From contig JAPOKA010000002.1 in NCBI GenBank assembly GCA_029977865.1, positions 41,638 to 105,637 of the forward strand: DNA of 64,000 nt, read 5' to 3'. Both the position numbers and the translations under genes were made by a program. The notes below the pieces were generated by a model. It made no database searches, was not told where the DNA came from, and saw nothing but the letters and a program-made list of their open reading frames with translations. Within the stretch, counting starts at the first letter, position 1. Every line of letters starts with the position of its first letter. Shown here piece by piece: positions 61,293-64,000 of the stretch. Origin of the DNA: a bacterium (GTDB taxonomy: Bacteria; Planctomycetota; Phycisphaerae; Phycisphaerales; SM1A02).

Positions 61293-63131
61293 ATGTCGCC
61301 CCCCCCCGAAACCCCTCCCACCCCCTCGATTCGCTCGCTCGCAGAGCGTCTGGGCATGGCGGTGGGATCGCCTTCGATCGTCACCGCCACCGTGGTCGGC
61401 GTGGTGATGGGCCTCGCGGCGCTGGCCTTCATCTTCCCGATCGAGTGGATGGAGGCCCTGCTCGGCGAACGCGTCGACACCTCGACGCCGTGGGCGGCGC
61501 TGGCGGTCCTGATGTTCGCGCCGGCGATCGGCGGGCTCCTCACCGGACTGCTGGCGTGGAGCGTGCCGTTGCGACTCACCGGTCACGGCGTCACTCAGGT
61601 GCTGCACGGCATTCACCGCGAAGGCGGCCGCCTGCCGTTGCGGCTTTGGGTTCGGCAGTGGCTCGGCTCGACGCTCACCATCGGGTTCGGCGGCAGCGCT
61701 GGTCCGGAAGGGCCGATCGTCGCGATCGGCGCCGTCACCGGATCTGCCGCAGGTCGGCTCGCCCGCGCCGACACCGCCTCGACCACGGCGCTGCTCGGGT
61801 GCGGTGCCGCGGCCGGACTCGCCGCGGTCTTCAACGCCCCGATCGCCGGCATCTTCTTCGTGCTCGAAGTGCTGCTCCGCGACTTCTCGCTTCGGACCTT
61901 CACCCCGATCGTGGTGGCATCGGTGGTCGCCTCGGCGACGGTGCAGACGTTGCTCGGGCGGACCGATCCCCTCTTCGGCGTCGGTCCGGAGTTCTTCGGG
62001 AGCGGCGCCACCAACTTCACGGTGAGCCAGGTTCCGGTGTTCCTCGTGCTGGGCGTGGTCTGCGGCGTCGCCGCGGTCGCGGTGCTCCGGACCTTGATGT
62101 TCGCGGAGGGATCGTTCGCGCGCGGCTTCGAACGATTCCGGGTGCCGCGTCCGCTTCGCCCCGCGTTGGGCGGCCTCATGCTGGGCGTGGTCGGAGCTGT
62201 CTTCTGGTGGGGATTCTCCTCGCCGCTCAACAGTCCCGGCGGGCTGCCCTCGTTCTTTGGGACGGGGTATCCGGCGATCCGCCGCATGCTCGATCCGCAG
62301 TTCTATCTCGCCGGTGCCGATGCGACGGCGCTGGTGCTTGGCGGCTGGCTCGCCCTCAAGCTCGTCGGAACCTCGCTCACGCTCGGATCGGGCGGATCGG
62401 GAGGGTTCTTCGCACCGGCGCTGGTGCTCGGTGCGGCGATCGGCGGGCTCTTCGGAATCCTGGCGCAGCAGACGCCGTGGTACCCCGATGCCAGCCCGGC
62501 GCTCTACGCCCTGGTCGGGATGGCGGCGATGGTGGCGGCGACCACCCACGCCCCTCTGACCGCGGTGCTGCTGGTCTACGAGTTGACCGGCCAGTACGAC
62601 TTCATCCTCCCGCTGATGCTCACCGCTGCGATCGCCACCAGCCTCGCCAAGCGACTCGCCGGAGAGAGCCTCTACACCGCGGAGCTCGCGGCGGCGGGAA
62701 TCCGGCTCGGCCGTCTCAGCGACCTGACCCTGCTGCGGCGACACAGCGTCGGCGAGCTTCCGCTGCTGCCGCCGGTGCTGGTGCTTCCCTCCGACAGCAG
62801 CCAGCGACTCCTCGACCTCGCCGAGCGTTTCCCGGTGAACGACTTCGCGGTGGTGGGCGAGGGCGAACGCTACCTCGGGCTGGTGGCGGGCAGCAGCCTT
62901 CGCGAAGCACTGGTCTATCGCGAGTCGATCCCCTTGCTGCAAGTCGAAGAGCTCATGCGCACCGACCTTCCCATCCTGCGTCGAGAAGACACTCTCGATC
63001 TGGCGGTGGAACGATTCGGTCGCGCCGACATCGAGAGCCTTCCGGTGATCGACCACCAGGAAAAGGTGGTGGGCATGCTCACCCGCACCCGCCTGCTGCG
63101 GCACTACAACCAGCAACTCGAGCAGGATTGA
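61293..63131 (+). CDS. ClC-family chloride channel/transporter with two CBS domains
   Basis: A 612-residue membrane protein. Family motifs are [12 protein letters not shown] (GSGIP counterpart), [15 protein letters not shown] with the gating Glu, [19 protein letters not shown], and [16 protein letters not shown]. Two CBS domains at the C-terminus (about 480-610: [17 protein letters not shown], then [18 protein letters not shown]) probably sense nucleotides. The inner proton Glu of antiporters (second E of IIEEM) is Val here (LEVLL), as in eukaryotic ClC channels, and the selectivity-filter Ser is His. That points away from strict H+ exchange. rnpA starts 2 nt after its stop. Confidence 0.92.
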   Translation: MSPPPETPPTPSIRSLAERLGMAVGSPSIVTATVVGVVMGLAALAFIFPIEWMEALLGERVDTSTPWAALAVLMFAPAIGGLLTGLLAWSVPLRLTGHGVTQVLHGIHREGGRLPLRLWVRQWLGSTLTIGFGGSAGPEGPIVAIGAVTGSAAGRLARADTASTTALLGCGAAAGLAAVFNAPIAGIFFVLEVLLRDFSLRTFTPIVVASVVASATVQTLLGRTDPLFGVGPEFFGSGATNFTVSQVPVFLVLGVVCGVAAVAVLRTLMFAEGSFARGFERFRVPRPLRPALGGLMLGVVGAVFWWGFSSPLNSPGGLPSFFGTGYPAIRRMLDPQFYLAGADATALVLGGWLALKLVGTSLTLGSGGSGGFFAPALVLGAAIGGLFGILAQQTPWYPDASPALYALVGMAAMVAATTHAPLTAVLLVYELTGQYDFILPLMLTAAIATSLAKRLAGESLYTAELAAAGIRLGRLSDLTLLRRHSVGELPLLPPVLVLPSDSSQRLLDLAERFPVNDFAVVGEGERYLGLVAGSSLREALVYRESIPLLQVEELMRTDLPILRREDTLDLAVERFGRADIESLPVIDHQEKVVGMLTRTRLLRHYNQQLEQD

Positions 63132-63133
63132 AC

Positions 63134-63601
63134 GTGTCGGACGACGCCGTCCAGCCATCGCGGGGCGACTTCCGATTCGGTCGGCGTTTTCGCATGCGCG
63201 GCGCGGCCGCGTTCGACCTCGCCTACGCGGCCCGCGCCCGTCGCAGGGAGGGCCCGCTTCTGGTGTACGGCCGTCCCAATCGCGATCTGGTCGACGCCGG
63301 CGAGACCCGACTGGGGCTCTCGGTCTCGCGGCGCTGCGGCAACTCGGTCACGCGGCACCGCGTGAAGCGACTGATTCGCGAGGCCTTTCGCACCACAAGA
63401 AGCGAACTTCCCAAGGGGTACGATCTGCTCGTGGTGGTGCACCCGCACGCGCCGCTGCGGCTCGAGGACTACCGCCGCCTGCTTCGTCGCGCCGCCGAGG
63501 CGCTCGATCGACAATGGAACAGCACCCCCGACTGCGACCGGACGTCCCCGATCGACCCGCCGAACTCGGCACGAGGCGAAGTCTCGCCGCAGTCGGACTG
63601 A
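63134..63601 (+). CDS. rnpA: Ribonuclease P protein component
   Basis: Small basic protein that aids RNase P RNA in cutting tRNA 5' leaders. 155 residues, with a C-terminal extension of about 35 residues after the core. The core has [39 protein letters not shown] (variant of the RNR signature) and [13 protein letters not shown] start at 63134, 2 nt after the ClC stop. rpmH, the usual upstream neighbour, is missing. The stop TGA overlaps the yidD ATG by one base. Confidence 0.93.
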   Translation: MSDDAVQPSRGDFRFGRRFRMRGAAAFDLAYAARARRREGPLLVYGRPNRDLVDAGETRLGLSVSRRCGNSVTRHRVKRLIREAFRTTRSELPKGYDLLVVVHPHAPLRLEDYRRLLRRAAEALDRQWNSTPDCDRTSPIDPPNSARGEVSPQSD

Positions 63602-63795
63602 TGGGAGTGTTCCGTGGATATCAGCGGGTTCTCGGCCCCCTGCTCGGCGGGCACTGTCGGTTCAGTCCGACCTGTTCCCACTACGGACTCGAGGCCGTCG
63701 ATCGTCACGGCGCACTCCGGGGCGGCTGGCTCACGCTGCGTCGCGTCTGCAGGTGCCATCCGTGGGGCGGCCAAGGCCACGATCCGGTGCCATGA
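63601..63795 (+). CDS. yidD: Membrane protein insertion efficiency factor
   Basis: A 64-residue protein of the YidD family, which helps YidC insert membrane proteins. [14 protein letters not shown] is an amphipathic membrane-binding start. Then come [19 protein letters not shown] and [18 protein letters not shown] with the conserved Cys, His and Pro pattern. The start at ATG 63601 overlaps the rnpA stop by one base. A longer upstream start inside rnpA is in frame but is not needed. Confidence 0.95.
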   Translation: MGVFRGYQRVLGPLLGGHCRFSPTCSHYGLEAVDRHGALRGGWLTLRRVCRCHPWGGQGHDPVP

Positions 63796-64000
63796 TGCAG
63801 TGGCTCGACCGATCAGCGCTTGAGCGTGCAGATCGAGCGCGGCAGGTCCCGAGAGACCGCGCCGACGGAGCGAGTCAGCAACGTTGCTCGATCGGTCTCG
63901 TTACGTGGCCCTGCGGCCATGCTCGCTCCTCCACTGCGAAGCCGACTCCGCCGTCGCTGGGCGCTCGAGTGAACGAGGCCACGTGCCGCGAGGGTGGGGT
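63792..64000 (+). other. Open frame running off the window after yidD
   Basis: An ATG at 63792 overlaps the yidD TGA as ATGA, and the frame stays open to the end (about 69 codons, [18 protein letters not shown] onward). The sequence is Arg/Ser/Pro-rich and does not look like the start of YidC, which usually follows yidD. It may be an unrelated gene or just non-coding. Confidence 0.25.

Overview
The window is a very GC-rich bacterial chromosome segment. It looks like Planctomycetota, probably class Phycisphaerae. Supporting signs are a prepilin-type pseudopilin, a PEP-CTERM protein, frequent GTG starts, lipid A genes (lpxB and an arn set), csrA and mraZ standing outside their usual neighbourhoods, and a high share of unassigned secreted proteins. 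Planctomycetes as the source is an inference from gene content and style; no rRNA is present. I see no prophage, insertion sequence or CRISPR array.

Layout. 1-3.5 kb: the end of pyrG, a caspase-fold-like protein, tRNA-Met(CAU) and tRNA-Arg(CCU), trmL and a pseudopilin. 3.5-9.8 kb: a secreted low-complexity protein, the Mrp Fe-S carrier, two overlapping cysteine-cluster proteins, an unknown acidic protein and an AGCS amino-acid symporter. 9.8-16 kb: lpxB, aspS, a DAACS symporter, an Nfu-type protein, csrA, and mraZ with four evenly spaced MraZ boxes. 16-24.7 kb: a flavin-reductase-like protein, an amidohydrolase, a four-gene membrane/lipoprotein operon with tandem paralogous lipoproteins, an M19 dipeptidase, and a coupled pair made of a ParA-glycan-binding fusion and a probable pseudo-ATPase. 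24.9-29.3 kb: aroB, two unknown membrane or secreted proteins, and a nucleosidase-NadD fusion.

29.4-41.2 kb holds a complete L-Ara4N (4-amino-4-deoxy-L-arabinose) lipid A modification set in two blocks. arnB-arnC-arnA are joined by 4-nt overlaps. A short interruption follows (an unknown HTH-like protein and a STAS-kinase fusion, both on the other strand). Then come arnD and arnT, with rimO overlapping arnT. Together with lpxB this implies a lipid A outer membrane whose charge can be altered. 41.4-43.8 kb: a PEP-CTERM protein divergent from a paralogue of the HTH-like protein. 44-46 kb: rpsA (ribosomal protein S1), whose promoter block matches the arnB one.

46-49.3 kb: a tiny membrane ORF, a large unknown secreted protein and a Gly-rich STN-like protein. 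49.4-56 kb: pstS-pstC-pstA-pstB phosphate uptake, in which both permeases carry very large extracytoplasmic insertions. 56-60.3 kb: a sulfur-handling group (YeiH-type transporter, MBL-rhodanese, nitroreductase, rhodanese-DUF2892). 60.4-64 kb: coaC, rpoZ, a ClC-CBS protein, rnpA and yidD. The neighbours rpmH and yidC are not visible.
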